DNA of 64,000 bases from Cytobacillus oceanisediminis (GCF_022811925.1 NZ_CP065511.1:2349501-2413500), one strand, 5' to 3'; shown: positions 1 to 8,990, counted from the first letter of the stretch. A program made the numbers and translations. Notes: a model not told the origin generated them from the sequence alone.

Positions 1-1
1 G

Positions 2-493
2 ATAAGGGAAGCTAAAAATCATGGAGTCAAAGTTCTTCTGGATACAAGCGGGGAGGCACTAGCCGAATCCTTGCTTCTTGGCCCCTATTTAATCAAACCT
101 AATCGCGAGGAACTTGAAGGGATTCTTGGCCGTTCTTGCCAGCGAGAAGAAGAAATCTGGAAAGCGATGGAGAAGATCGCTGAGAATGGCATAGAGGTTG
201 TAATTGTTTCAGATGGTGAAAGGGGATCCCTAGTTTATTATAAAGGTGAAAAGCTGAAAGTAATAACTGCAGAAATTCGAGCAGTCAGCGCTGTGGGATC
301 TGGAGATTCTTTCGTTGCAGGTTTTGCCACTGGACTTTCAAAAGGATATTCTCTTAGGGATACTCTGGTCCTGGCTTCTGCTTGCGGTGCAGCAAATGCA
401 CTGGAAGAAAGGACTGGATATATAAATCTACAAAACTTGAATACGTTGATTGAACAAATCTCAATAAACTCAACTTGGTCAGGCAGTTTATAA
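2..493 (+). CDS. PfkB-family sugar kinase, C-terminal part (5' end outside window)
   Basis: The reading frame is open from base 2, so the gene begins upstream of the window. The visible 163 residues are the C-terminal part of a ribokinase/PfkB-type kinase. A segment reading IKPNREELE is typical of the LacC/FruK (tagatose-6-phosphate or 1-phosphofructokinase) branch, and AVGSGDSFVAGF is the PfkB signature with the catalytic Asp and the ATP anion hole. The product should phosphorylate a phosphosugar in the cytoplasm using ATP. The stop lies 32 bases before the start of the large GH31 gene, so the two are probably co-transcribed. Next to a putative alpha-N-acetylgalactosaminidase, tagatose-6-phosphate kinase is the most attractive role, but this is inference from context. 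Confidence 0.85.
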   Translation: MREAKNHGVKVLLDTSGEALAESLLLGPYLIKPNREELEGILGRSCQREEEIWKAMEKIAENGIEVVIVSDGERGSLVYYKGEKLKVITAEIRAVSAVGSGDSFVAGFATGLSKGYSLRDTLVLASACGAANALEERTGYINLQNLNTLIEQISINSTWSGSL

Positions 494-525
494 AATTTTT
501 CAAAAGATCGCGGAGGTGCCGGATA

Positions 526-3500
526 TTGTTAAGAAAGCGAAATAAACTGAAAAGATTTGCCTCTATATTTCTTTCATTCCTATTGGTCATATCGCTTATT
601 CCAGTCAATGCAGCTGATGCTGAAGAAACTTCAAATACTTCTTCCATCGGCAAAGTTAGCGGGATACAAAAAGAAGGCAGTGATATTTATCTTGATTTCT
701 CTTCTGGACAAGGAATTAAATTAAGCTTTCTGAAAGACAATGTTTTTAGGCTTCACCTGGATCCGAGCAGTGAATTTCCTGAATACCCAACACCAAACAA
801 GCCTGACCATGTGACTAAAATCGTGGATAAAGATAAAAACGACTACCAAAAAGAATATGGAACCGTAAACGTAAAGGTAAAAGAAGATTCCGATTTTTTT
901 AGGATATATACAAAGGTATTGGAACTGAAAATTTCCAAAACGGACTCAAGAATGAGCCTGATCAATAAACATAATAACAAGGTCATCTGGAGTGAAAAGG
1001 AGCCGCTTTCTCTTGAAGCGAATAGAGCCGTACAGACGCTAAATGCCAATGATGATGAATATTTCTTTGGTGGAGGCCAGCAAAACGGCTATTACTCCCA
1101 CAAAAACAACAAAATTAATATCGCCATCGGAGGCGGATGGGATGCAGGTGCAGCATCAAGTCCTGTTCCATTTTACTTGAGCACTGAAGGATATGGAGTG
1201 ATGCGAAATACGTTTAAACCAGGTGTATATGACTTTTCCAAGACGGCAACGTTCTCCCATCAGGAAAATCGCTTTGACGCTTATTATTTTGTAGAAGATT
1301 CCATTCCGGAAATTATCAATGAATATACCGAGCTGACAGGAAAGGCAGCATTAATGCCAGAATATGCCTTTTATTTAGGGCATGCTGATTGTTTTAATGG
1401 CACTCATAACGGCCATAAAGATCAGAGGACCCTGCTTGGTAAAGGCTTGGATACGTTAAATCAATATGTCACAAAGGATATGCCGCTCGGATGGTTTTTG
1501 CCGAATGATGGCTATGGATGCGGATATGGAGGGTTGGATAATTTAGGGGAATTTGCAGATGAAGCAAATGCCAAGGATGTGGAAGTAGGCCTATGGACAC
1601 AAAGCAATTTATATCCAGACCCGAACCTGCCTGAGGACAGCCCATTACGCAGGGATCTTGATGGTGAGGTCAAGGCAGGAGTAAGAGCTATTAAAACGGA
1701 TGTTGCATGGGTTGGACAGGGCTATTCCATGGCTCTTAACGCAACACGTCAGGCTGCAGAAGGAATCGAAAAGCAAGAGAATTCAGGCGGAGCACGCCCG
1801 TTTGTGATTAGTCTTGATGGATGGGCTGGCACCCAGCGTTACGCTACCCTTTGGTCTGGTGACCAGTATGGAGGGGAGTGGGAATACATTCGCATGCATA
1901 TCCCAACTTACATTGGAGCGGGCTTATCCGGCAATCCGAATGTTGGATCGGATATGGATGGCATTTTCGGAGGCGATCCGGACATCCAGACAAGAGATTT
2001 CCAATGGAAGGCTTTCTCGCCAATTCAAATTGATATGGATGGATGGGCTTCATCCGGAAGCGATTACAGCAAATCAAAAAATCCATGGAATTATGGCGAA
2101 CCATATACTTCCATAAACCGCATGTATCTGAAACTAAAAGCGCAAATGATGCCTTATATCTATACGATTGCAGAAGAATCAACCTCCACTTCTATGCCTT
2201 CTGTTCGGGGAATGATGCTGGAGTATCCAAAAGATCCATTTACGTATGGCACGGATACACAGTATCAATATATGTGGGGGCCCAATTTGCTGATAGCTCC
2301 TGTCTATAATGAAAAGGATCACGCAGCAGGCGTAAGAAACGGAATTTACTTGCCGGATTCTAAACAGGTTTGGATTGATTATTTTACAGGCGAGCAATAT
2401 CAAGGCGGAGCTGTTCTCAATAATTTTGATGCGCCATTGTGGAAGACGCCAGTATTCGTGAAGAATGGTGCAATCATACCAATGGCTCCTGAAAACAACT
2501 CGATTAATGAGCTGGATGGATCTGAAGCTCGAATTTTTGATGTATATCCAGCTGAGAAATCTGAATTTACTCTTTATGAGGATGACGGTAAATCAACTGA
2601 ATACAAATCTGGGAAGAATACAAAAACCAAGATTTCATCTGTAGTCGCAAATGATAAAGTAAAAATTACCGTTCACAAAGCAAAAGGAAAAGGCTACAAA
2701 GGAATGGTCAAGGAAAGAGGAACCGAATTCCTTGTAAATACACGCAAGCAGCCTGAATCTGTAAATGTAAAGGTTGGCGGCAAAAATATCAAATTGCGAA
2801 AAGCTTTAACAGAGGAAGAATACAGACGATCGGAAAATGTTTATTTGTACAATGAAAGTCCGGATCTTAATAAATATTCAACGGAAGACTCTGAGTTCGC
2901 CAAAACAAAGGTGACCACTGCTCCGAAGTTATTTGTAAAGATTGGGAAAACGGATATAACCAAGAATCAAGTGATGCTTACGGTAAATGGATTTAACAAC
3001 ACGCAAGAGAAAGAAATAAAGGATACAGAAGTACCTGATGTGCCTTCTGGACTCGGAGCCGCAGATGAAAATATTACAGATAAAAGCATAAAACTTAACT
3101 GGAATAAAGTTGAAGGTGAAAATCTTTCCTATGACCTTAAAATTAATGGAATAGTATACAAAAATGTTTATTTGGAAAAAGAAGAAACTGAGAAGCCGTT
3201 TTTCGAGCACGATGGTCTAAACTTTGACACAGAATACAGATATAGTATCCGGGCAGTTAATACAAAGGGTGCATCAGACTGGAGTGATGAAATAGCTGTA
3301 AAAACAAAGCTTGATCGATTCAGAAACGTTCCGAAGAATATGACAGCTAGTGCCTCAAGCAATCAGCCTGGGAGCGAAGCATCTAGAGCTGTAGACGGAG
3401 ATGAGAAAACACAATGGCATACAGCTTGGGGTACAGGAAACGTTCTTCCTCATACGTTTGAGATTGATATGAAGCTTGCCTATCAATTAGATAAGCTGGA

Positions 3501-4917
3501 GTATGTGCCTAGACCTGATGCAGGGAATGGAACAATTCTTAAGTATGACCTGGATGTCAGTCTTGATGGTAAGACATACAAAAATGTTATTACCGATGGG
3601 ACCTTTATTAGGAGCAATGAGACAAAGACCATTCTATTCAATGAACAGGTAACTGCACGGTATATCAAATTAACGATTAAGGATGCAGTAGGGAAATTCG
3701 GATCTGCACAGGAATTCAGGCCTTACAAAAAGGATAAAACTGAAGGAATTGTAGTCGGTGAAAACATACCTAATGGTGCCATCGACGAGGAAGACCTGCT
3801 TTTCTTTGCCAGTTATATGGGTGTGGACACCACAGATACTTCTTGGGATCAGGTGTCTAAAGTTGATATTAACTATAATGGCGTGATTGATTCTTATGAT
3901 TTAATGTATGTAGCTGGACAACTTGGTGAGACACAGCTGCAGCCAACTAATCGTCCTGTAGCTGGATTGCTGAGCATTCGGCCTGATAAGCAGCAATTAA
4001 AAGCAGGTGAAGAGTTTACAGTCGAAGTTATCGGTGCAGGGCTGAAGGATATTAATGCTTTTAACCTTGAACTTGAAATAGATCCAAATAAGTATGACAT
4101 CGTTAAAGAGTGTGAGGAAGAAACTGGCTGCGGCGAAAGAATTGTCAATTCTTCTAACACTACCCGGGATATGTTGAATTTTTCAATACTCGCAGGGATT
4201 GGCAATGATAAGCAACGAATTATGGCTGCTTTTTCAAATAAAGGCTCTCTAGAGACACTAGAAGGCACATCTACACTGGCCGCCATTAAGCTGAAAGCAA
4301 AGAAAGATTTGGAGTTTGATATTCCGATTACTAGATCCTTGCTTGTAAATACGAGTTTTGATGCCATCGATAAAATCGGCCATGTTTTAAAGCCTGGAGA
4401 AGAGCCTAGCGAAGTCGAGCAGCCTGAAGAGCCGAAGGAACTGCTTTTGACAGCAAGGGATATCGTCGTATCTGGTGAAGCGGATAAAATGCAGGATGGA
4501 GCTGAGGCATTTCCTCGATTGATTGACGGTGAAATAAGTGAATCTTCCCTTGCTGAGTTAAAGTGGAGCATCACGGAAGCCGATGGTATTTCTCTGCCAT
4601 TAGAAGTTGATTTTAGCTTTAAAAGTCCTACAGTACTTACGAGATTTGAGGTATTCAACAGGCCGTTGTATACCAATGGAAAAATCAAAGTTCTCCGTGC
4701 AAAAGCTTATGATGAAGAGGGGAATGAGTACGATTTGGGAGAAAAGGAAGTCCTCTCAACAGATAAATCTGTAACCTACCATTTATCTGAATATACTCAA
4801 ATTCCAGATGGGAAAAAGCTTGCCAAAGTGAAAATTATTTTTGAAGAATCTCATAGCGGACAGCTTATGCTTTCGGTTTCAGAAGTGCAATTCTGGAAGA
4901 GAAACGTCGCCAATTGA
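526..4917 (+). CDS. Secreted multidomain GH31 glycosidase (alpha-N-acetylgalactosaminidase-like) with FN3, F5/8C, dockerin and cohesin-like modules
   Basis: The predicted start is TTG at 526, because GGAGGTG sits 7 bases upstream; an in-frame TTG at 475 has no such site. The 1463-residue product begins with a basic stretch and hydrophobic core ending near Ala29-Ala30, a signal peptide. The GH31 catalytic barrel follows. Asp392 in AIKTDVAW is the likely nucleophile and Asp446 in WSGDQ the acid/base, 54 residues apart as in GH31 alpha-GalNAcases. Accessory modules in order are FN3 (about 836-928), F5/8C or CBM32-like (936-1075), a dockerin-like pair of calcium loops (1079-1135, with DINYNGVID), a cohesin-like beta domain (1147-1290) and a second discoidin-like domain at the C-terminus. 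The modules resemble what I recall of Enterococcus EF1824-type enzymes. It acts outside the cell on glycans; the exact substrate is inferred. Confidence 0.9.
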   Translation: MLRKRNKLKRFASIFLSFLLVISLIPVNAADAEETSNTSSIGKVSGIQKEGSDIYLDFSSGQGIKLSFLKDNVFRLHLDPSSEFPEYPTPNKPDHVTKIVDKDKNDYQKEYGTVNVKVKEDSDFFRIYTKVLELKISKTDSRMSLINKHNNKVIWSEKEPLSLEANRAVQTLNANDDEYFFGGGQQNGYYSHKNNKINIAIGGGWDAGAASSPVPFYLSTEGYGVMRNTFKPGVYDFSKTATFSHQENRFDAYYFVEDSIPEIINEYTELTGKAALMPEYAFYLGHADCFNGTHNGHKDQRTLLGKGLDTLNQYVTKDMPLGWFLPNDGYGCGYGGLDNLGEFADEANAKDVEVGLWTQSNLYPDPNLPEDSPLRRDLDGEVKAGVRAIKTDVAWVGQGYSMALNATRQAAEGIEKQENSGGARPFVISLDGWAGTQRYATLWSGDQYGGEWEYIRMHIPTYIGAGLSGNPNVGSDMDGIFGGDPDIQTRDFQWKAFSPIQIDMDGWASSGSDYSKSKNPWNYGEPYTSINRMYLKLKAQMMPYIYTIAEESTSTSMPSVRGMMLEYPKDPFTYGTDTQYQYMWGPNLLIAPVYNEKDHAAGVRNGIYLPDSKQVWIDYFTGEQYQGGAVLNNFDAPLWKTPVFVKNGAIIPMAPENNSINELDGSEARIFDVYPAEKSEFTLYEDDGKSTEYKSGKNTKTKISSVVANDKVKITVHKAKGKGYKGMVKERGTEFLVNTRKQPESVNVKVGGKNIKLRKALTEEEYRRSENVYLYNESPDLNKYSTEDSEFAKTKVTTAPKLFVKIGKTDITKNQVMLTVNGFNNTQEKEIKDTEVPDVPSGLGAADENITDKSIKLNWNKVEGENLSYDLKINGIVYKNVYLEKEETEKPFFEHDGLNFDTEYRYSIRAVNTKGASDWSDEIAVKTKLDRFRNVPKNMTASASSNQPGSEASRAVDGDEKTQWHTAWGTGNVLPHTFEIDMKLAYQLDKLEYVPRPDAGNGTILKYDLDVSLDGKTYKNVITDGTFIRSNETKTILFNEQVTARYIKLTIKDAVGKFGSAQEFRPYKKDKTEGIVVGENIPNGAIDEEDLLFFASYMGVDTTDTSWDQVSKVDINYNGVIDSYDLMYVAGQLGETQLQPTNRPVAGLLSIRPDKQQLKAGEEFTVEVIGAGLKDINAFNLELEIDPNKYDIVKECEEETGCGERIVNSSNTTRDMLNFSILAGIGNDKQRIMAAFSNKGSLETLEGTSTLAAIKLKAKKDLEFDIPITRSLLVNTSFDAIDKIGHVLKPGEEPSEVEQPEEPKELLLTARDIVVSGEADKMQDGAEAFPRLIDGEISESSLAELKWSITEADGISLPLEVDFSFKSPTVLTRFEVFNRPLYTNGKIKVLRAKAYDEEGNEYDLGEKEVLSTDKSVTYHLSEYTQIPDGKKLAKVKIIFEESHSGQLMLSVSEVQFWKRNVAN

Positions 4918-4937
4918 GAGCAATTATAAAAGAATTG

Positions 4938-4970
4938 AAGGAAGCCATGGATAGTTCCATGGCTTTCTTC
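4938..4970 (+). terminator. Terminator after the GH31 gene
   Basis: A hairpin with arms AGCCATGG and CCATGGCT around a short ATAGTT loop is followed by TTTCTTCGTT. It lies about 20 bases after the GH31 stop and closes the kinase-GH31 unit. Confidence 0.7.
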
Positions 4971-5060
4971 GTTAGGATCTTAAGAGATCATTTAAAAAGG
5001 CATTCATATGTAAAAACGGATTTTTCAGACTAAATAGATAAAGGGGTTTCCATTGTTATC

Positions 5061-5089
5061 TTGACTGGTAATGATCGATATGTTACTAT
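5061..5089 (+). promoter_or_regulatory. SigA-type promoter of the ArsR-SRPBCC gene
   Basis: TTGACT at 5061-5066 and TACTAT at 5084-5089 are separated by exactly 17 bases. The -10 element lies inside the first copy of a 25-bp-spaced direct repeat, so a repressor bound there would block RNA polymerase. Confidence 0.65.
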
Positions 5090-5125
5090 AAGGTCACATG
5101 AAACACGTTACCATTTGGTCACATG
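5082..5125 (+). repeat. Two 19-bp direct repeats overlapping the promoter, candidate ArsR operator
   Basis: GTTACTATAAGGTCACATG (5082-5100) and GTTACCATTTGGTCACATG (5107-5125) match at 16 of 19 positions and are offset by 25 bp, roughly two and a half helical turns. They cover the -10 box and the expected transcription start just ahead of an ArsR-type gene, which suggests autoregulation. Function is inferred. Confidence 0.55.
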
Positions 5126-5155
5126 TTAATGATGATTATGGAAAGGGTCGATGGA

Positions 5156-5932
5156 ATGGACGATGAATTATCCACCGTTTTTAAAGCATTGGGACATCCG
5201 ATCCGCAGGGAAATTCTCGATATTCTTAAGATATCGCCAAGAACGACTGGAGAACTAGACGACCATTTTCCTGAAGTCACAAGGTATGCCATTATGAAGC
5301 ATCTAAATATTTTAGAGGAAGGGAATTTGGTCCTGGTAAGGCGTGAAGGAAAATATAAAAGGCATTTTCTTAATGCGGTACCTCTTCAGGAAGTGCATGA
5401 GCGCTGGGTTGACAAATACATGCAATCTACAGCCAGCTCGCTGCTTAATTTAAGGAGGACAGTAAGAGAAAAAGGAGGAGAGAAAACGATGGAATCAACT
5501 AAGGATTTTCGCATTGAACAGGAGATCATTCTAGATGCACCACGTGAAGAAGTATTCAGAGCATTAACCGAAAAGGTGGAAGATTGGTGGGAGTTCCGCA
5601 TAGCTCCAAAAGGAGTAGCTTCCCACTTTACTTTTGAGCCAGTTATAGGCGGCCAATTTATCGAAAAATGGGGCGAAAAAGAAGGTGCAGTGTGGGGGAA
5701 TGTTTATTATGTGAATGCTCCTGAAGAAATACGGCTGCATGGCCATCTTGGCATGCAGGGAGCGGTAAACAGTGCCTATACGTATCGTCTTCTTGAAAAA
5801 GAAGGTGGTACACTGCTTCAGCTTTCCCATACAGCTTCTGGTGTTATTCAGGAGCAATGGGAAGAGGAGCATTCCAAGGGATGGGAATACTTGCTTGGCA
5901 CCTTATTAAAAAACTACGTAGAAGACAATTAA
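5156..5932 (+). CDS. ArsR-family HTH regulator fused to an SRPBCC (AHSA1-like) domain
   Basis: Residues about 1-90 form an ArsR-type winged helix (STVFKALGHPIRREILDIL, then TRYAIMKHLNILEEGNLV). The rest is a START/SRPBCC hydrophobic-pocket domain of the AHSA1 type, starting at FRIEQEIILDAPREEVF. ATG 5156 is preferred because GGAAAGG lies about 9 bases upstream; the frame is open from ATG 5123, but that ATG falls within the direct repeat and has no ribosome binding site. Such fusions occur in Bacilli and are thought to sense a small ligand. A strong internal AAAGGAGGAG and in-frame ATG at 5489 could also yield the SRPBCC domain alone. A second SRPBCC gene follows after 14 bases. Confidence 0.85.
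   Translation: MDDELSTVFKALGHPIRREILDILKISPRTTGELDDHFPEVTRYAIMKHLNILEEGNLVLVRREGKYKRHFLNAVPLQEVHERWVDKYMQSTASSLLNLRRTVREKGGEKTMESTKDFRIEQEIILDAPREEVFRALTEKVEDWWEFRIAPKGVASHFTFEPVIGGQFIEKWGEKEGAVWGNVYYVNAPEEIRLHGHLGMQGAVNSAYTYRLLEKEGGTLLQLSHTASGVIQEQWEEEHSKGWEYLLGTLLKNYVEDN
5489..5932 (+). other. Possible nested start producing the SRPBCC domain alone (147 aa)
   Basis: Inside the ArsR-SRPBCC frame, AAAGGAGGAG (5471-5480) lies 8 bases before the in-frame ATG at 5489. The position is exactly at the junction between the HTH and the ligand-pocket domain. The site is stronger than the one at the upstream start, so a free SRPBCC protein may be made as well. This is an inference from the sequence only. 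Confidence 0.5.
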
Positions 5933-5946
5933 TTTAGGAGGCCGAG

Positions 5947-6381
5947 ATGGTAGATGTTTTTACAGAAATAACAATTAATTGCCCTATTTCACAAGTTGCT
6001 GAATATGCCGCTAACCCAGATCATGCTCCTGATTGGTATGTGAATATACAATCTGTTGAATGGAAGACACCAAAACCGCTCCAACTAGGCTCCCAAGTTG
6101 CTTTTAAAGCAAAATTTCTTGGCAGGGAGCTTGCTTATGTATATGAAATTGCTGAATTCATTCCTGAAAGGAAAATGGCAATGAAAACTGCAAACGGGCC
6201 ATTTCCCATGGAAACCATCTATACATGGCAAACTATCGATGAAAACCATACTCAAATGACTTTAAGAAATAAAGGGAACCCAAAAGGCTTTAATAAGATC
6301 ATGTCTCCATTCATGGCAACCATGATGAGAAGAGCAAACATGAAGGATTTGAAAAAAATCAAAGCCATTCTCGAAAAGTAA
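5947..6381 (+). CDS. SRPBCC family protein (polyketide cyclase/dehydrase-like)
   Basis: A 144-residue single-domain protein of the START/Bet v1 fold. It begins [26 protein letters not shown], the usual SRPBCC strand-helix opening, and ends in a long basic C-terminal helix. TTAGGAGG lies just upstream and the start is 14 bases after the ArsR-SRPBCC stop, so the two form one operon. These proteins bind hydrophobic ligands in a cavity; the ligand and any catalysis are unknown. A Rho-independent terminator follows. Confidence 0.85.
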   Translation: MVDVFTEITINCPISQVAEYAANPDHAPDWYVNIQSVEWKTPKPLQLGSQVAFKAKFLGRELAYVYEIAEFIPERKMAMKTANGPFPMETIYTWQTIDENHTQMTLRNKGNPKGFNKIMSPFMATMMRRANMKDLKKIKAILEK

Positions 6382-6417
6382 CTTTTAAAAAAACTTATTG
6401 CAGGATCCTATAGACTG

Positions 6418-6463
6418 ATAAGGTGTCTGCCTCAAGCATTCAGAGGCTGGCACCTTATTTTTT
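6418..6463 (+). terminator. Terminator of the ArsR-SRPBCC operon
   Basis: Arms ATAAGGTG(T)C and (G)GCACCTTAT, with an inner TGCCTC/GAGGC stem, are followed by a run of T. Confidence 0.75.
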
Positions 6464-6571
6464 ATCAATAACAATAAGTATAGAAAAGTGTTACTTGATT
6501 GTTATAGGGATTTTGGTTAAGGTAATTACAGATATTAAGGGTCTTTAATGTATTAATAAAGGAGACAGCAA

Positions 6572-7006
6572 ATGAAATATTCAAAAGCCACCAATTATGC
6601 ATTGCACACAATGGTCTATTTAACTTTAACACCGAAAGGGAGATCCGTTGGCGTTGAACAGCTGGCTAAAATCCAAAATCTTTCGCCGACCTACCTGTCC
6701 AAAATTCTTACAAAACTTGTAAAAGCAGGACTGATCGAATCAACTCCTGGTGTTAAAGGCGGATACAGCATTGTAAGTCGTTCTCGTAAAACTTCTTTTT
6801 TGGATGTAATTCATGCCATTGAAGGGCACACCACTTTGTTTAATTGTTCTTTGGAGCATGAGGATTTTTCAAATGAAGATTGCCTAATTGAAAAGGTGAT
6901 GATTGAAGCAGAGAAAAAGATGAAAGATGAGCTGAACAATAAATATATTGCTGATATTGCAAAAGAAATTGAGTTCACAAAGAATCACAAAATGAATTGT
7001 AATTAG
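6572..7006 (+). CDS. Rrf2-family transcriptional regulator
   Basis: A 144-residue Rrf2-type winged helix: KYSKATNYALHTMVYL at the N-terminus, a recognition helix region LSPTYLSKILTKLVKAGLIES, the wing GVKGGY, and the dimerisation helix. Iron-sulphur members such as NsrR and IscR carry three clustered cysteines. Here only two (in FNCSL and EDCLIE) lie in the loop and another is near the extreme C-terminus, so a canonical cluster is uncertain. AAAGGAG precedes the ATG. It stands alone between two terminators, so its targets cannot be read from context. Confidence 0.85.
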   Translation: MKYSKATNYALHTMVYLTLTPKGRSVGVEQLAKIQNLSPTYLSKILTKLVKAGLIESTPGVKGGYSIVSRSRKTSFLDVIHAIEGHTTLFNCSLEHEDFSNEDCLIEKVMIEAEKKMKDELNNKYIADIAKEIEFTKNHKMNCN

Positions 7007-7146
7007 CCCTGAGAATTTTTTGTTGAATTTATATGAGTTAGGGCAAGGAAATCATAATAGAGTAATAATAAGAGGAAAGGTGCCGATTTATATGTGAATG
7101 GTGCCTTTTTAAGTTGTACTTTTTTCAACAAGCATTATAATTATCT

Positions 7147-7160
7147 TGAAAGCGATTACA
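7147..7160 (+). promoter_or_regulatory. cre site (CcpA box) before the VOC gene
   Basis: TGAAAGCGATTACA matches the 14-bp cre consensus TGWAANCGNTNWCA at every position. It lies 17 bases upstream of the start codon, downstream of any likely promoter, a roadblock-type position. Confidence 0.65.
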
Positions 7161-7177
7161 AGTTTAAGGAGGATACT

Positions 7178-7573
7178 ATGGGCAGATTAGTTCATTTTGA
7201 AGTTCATGTAGATGACATGGAGCGGGCCAAGAAGTTTTATGGCGAGGTATTCGGATGGTCATTTCAGGATTGGAGTGAGTATGCCGGAATGCCTTATTAT
7301 GGAGCAGTCACTGGAAATGAAGAAGAGCCGGGCATTAACGGTGCTCTGATGCAAAGGCAGGGACCGCCTCCAGAAGCTAATCAAACGTTAAACGGATATG
7401 CCTGTACGATGGGTGTGGAGGACTATGATGCAGCTGAAGCCAGAATCCTTGAGAATGGCGGCACTGTCGCATTGCCGAAGTATGCTCTTCCTGGAATGGC
7501 ATGGCAGGGGTACTATAAGGATACAGAAGGAAATATTTTCGGAATTCACCAGCCGGATGCAAATGCAAAGTAA
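7178..7573 (+). CDS. VOC family protein (glyoxalase/bleomycin-resistance fold)
   Basis: A 131-residue protein with the paired beta-alpha-beta-beta-beta modules of the vicinal oxygen chelate superfamily. It starts GRLVHFEVHVDDMERAKKFYGEVFGW and ends YYKDTEGNIFGIHQPD, with the typical His and Glu metal-ligand positions. ATG 7178 is chosen because TTTAAGGAGG lies directly upstream; a longer frame from GTG/ATG at 7094 has no such site. Members range from glyoxalases to dioxygenases, so the reaction is not assigned. The adjacent cre site suggests catabolite control. Confidence 0.85.
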   Translation: MGRLVHFEVHVDDMERAKKFYGEVFGWSFQDWSEYAGMPYYGAVTGNEEEPGINGALMQRQGPPPEANQTLNGYACTMGVEDYDAAEARILENGGTVALPKYALPGMAWQGYYKDTEGNIFGIHQPDANAK

Positions 7574-7616
7574 ATTTTTTTGATCTTATAGCATCATATG
7601 GATCAATACATAAATG

Positions 7617-7650
7617 AAAAAAGCCTTCTCAATCGAGAGGGCTTTTTTCA
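7617..7650. terminator. Bidirectional terminator between the VOC gene and sstT
   Basis: AAAAAAGCCTTCTC and GAGAGGGCTTTTTT pair around a 4-base loop, with A and T tracts on both sides. It serves the converging VOC (+) and sstT (-) genes. Confidence 0.8.
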
Positions 7651-7690
7651 CAGAGGAGCCGGTCAAAGGACTTGCTCCTCTATTTTGTTA

Positions 7691-8923
7691 TCAGGCACTG
7701 ATTTTCACAATCTTGCCTTCCTTGCGTTTCTTTGCATATTCAGCAGTTGCGGTAAATAGAACATCTGAAGACGAGTTAAGGGCCGTTTCACATGAATCCT
7801 GAAGAACTCCAATGATGAATCCTACACCTACAACCTGCATCGCGATGTCATTTGGTATTCCGAATAAGCTGGCTGCTAAAGGAATGAGAAGAAGTGATCC
7901 GCCTGCAACACCTGAAGCACCTGCGGCAGATACTGCTGCTAATACGCTAAGGATAAGGGCAGTTGCAAAGTCCACTTGAATGCCAAGTGTATGGACAGCT
8001 GCAAGAGTCAGAATAGAAATCGTAACAGCTGCACCTGCCATGTTAACCGTGGCGCCCAATGGGATGGATACGGAATAAGTATCTTCATCCAGCCCAAGCT
8101 TTTCGCATAAGCTCATATTTACAGGGATGTTTGCTGCTGAGCTGCGCGTAAAGAATGCTGTAATCCCGCTTTCTCTTAGGCATTTAAATACTAGAGGATA
8201 TGGGTTCCTGCGAATATTTAAGAATACGATAAGCGGATTCACAACAAGAGCAATAAAGAACATGGAACCAAGCAGGATTGCAAGCAGTTTTCCATAATCA
8301 AGCAATGCTGAAAGACCATTGGTGACAATCGCATCAAACACGAGACCCATAATCCCGATTGGGGCGAAGCTAATCACCCATTTTACTAGAGTCGAGATGG
8401 CATCTGAGAAGTTTGCGAGCATGTTTTTTGTTGTATCAGCAGCTTTTCTTAAAGCCATGCCGAGGAGAATCGCCCAAGCCAGAATACCGATATAGTTGCC
8501 GTTGATCAGTGCATTGACCGGGTTGTCCACTACGTTTGTCAGCAGGGTTTTAAGAACTTCTGCTATCCCTCCAGGAGGTGTTACATCCTCAGCTCCGGGA
8601 GCAAGTGACAGGGTAACCGGAAAAATGAAGCTCGCAACAACTGCGACAAATCCAGCAAGAAATGTACTTAAACCATAAAGGGCGATAATAGATTTCATAT
8701 TCGTTTTATGGCCGCTTTTATGCTTGGAAATGGCATGCATTACCAAGAAAAATACCAATATCGGTGCTACAGCTTTTAATGCACCTACAAAAAGAGTGCC
8801 GAAGATGGTGATCCATCCCGCTGCTTTAGGAATGGTCAAAGCCAGGGCAATACCTGCAATGATGCCCAGCAGAATTCTTTTTACCAGGCTTATTTGGTTC
8901 CACTTGCTGATTGCGTTTTTCAT
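7691..8923 (-). CDS. sstT: Na+/serine-threonine symporter SstT
   Basis: A polytopic protein of the dicarboxylate/amino acid:cation symporter (DAACS) family, 410 residues from the preferred ATG at 8923, which has GGAGGG just upstream; a longer frame starts at 8974. Recognised by [20 protein letters not shown], by the serine-rich re-entrant loop [11 protein letters not shown] and by [10 protein letters not shown], the sodium/substrate-binding signatures of SstT. The protein imports serine and threonine with Na+. It is a single-gene unit with its own leader, which contains the inverted repeat TCACTGT/ACAGTGA at 8971-8990. Confidence 0.9.
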   Translation of the reverse strand: MKNAISKWNQISLVKRILLGIIAGIALALTIPKAAGWITIFGTLFVGALKAVAPILVFFLVMHAISKHKSGHKTNMKSIIALYGLSTFLAGFVAVVASFIFPVTLSLAPGAEDVTPPGGIAEVLKTLLTNVVDNPVNALINGNYIGILAWAILLGMALRKAADTTKNMLANFSDAISTLVKWVISFAPIGIMGLVFDAIVTNGLSALLDYGKLLAILLGSMFFIALVVNPLIVFLNIRRNPYPLVFKCLRESGITAFFTRSSAANIPVNMSLCEKLGLDEDTYSVSIPLGATVNMAGAAVTISILTLAAVHTLGIQVDFATALILSVLAAVSAAGASGVAGGSLLLIPLAASLFGIPNDIAMQVVGVGFIIGVLQDSCETALNSSSDVLFTATAEYAKKRKEGKIVKISA

Positions 8924-8970
8924 AGAATTCCCTCCGAAGTCATTATTATATAAAAGAGAATAAATGCATT

Positions 8971-8990
8971 TCACTGTTATTCGACAGTGA
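8971..8990 (-). repeat. Perfect inverted repeat in the sstT leader
   Basis: TCACTGT and ACAGTGA (7+7 bp, 6-bp spacer) lie about 50 bases upstream of the sstT start. Either an operator or a short 5' UTR hairpin is possible. Confidence 0.4.

Noticed and set aside
3894..4688. 264-codon minus-strand frame opposite the GH31 gene
   Set aside because: It is the antisense shadow of the cohesin-like and C-terminal modules, with serine-rich composition and no ribosome site. Similar shadows at 18224-19024 and 25669-26286 were dismissed for the same reason.
526..4917. Evidence for a true cellulosome
   Set aside because: Only single cohesin-like domains within the same proteins as the dockerins are present; no scaffoldin with repeated cohesins or cellulases was seen.
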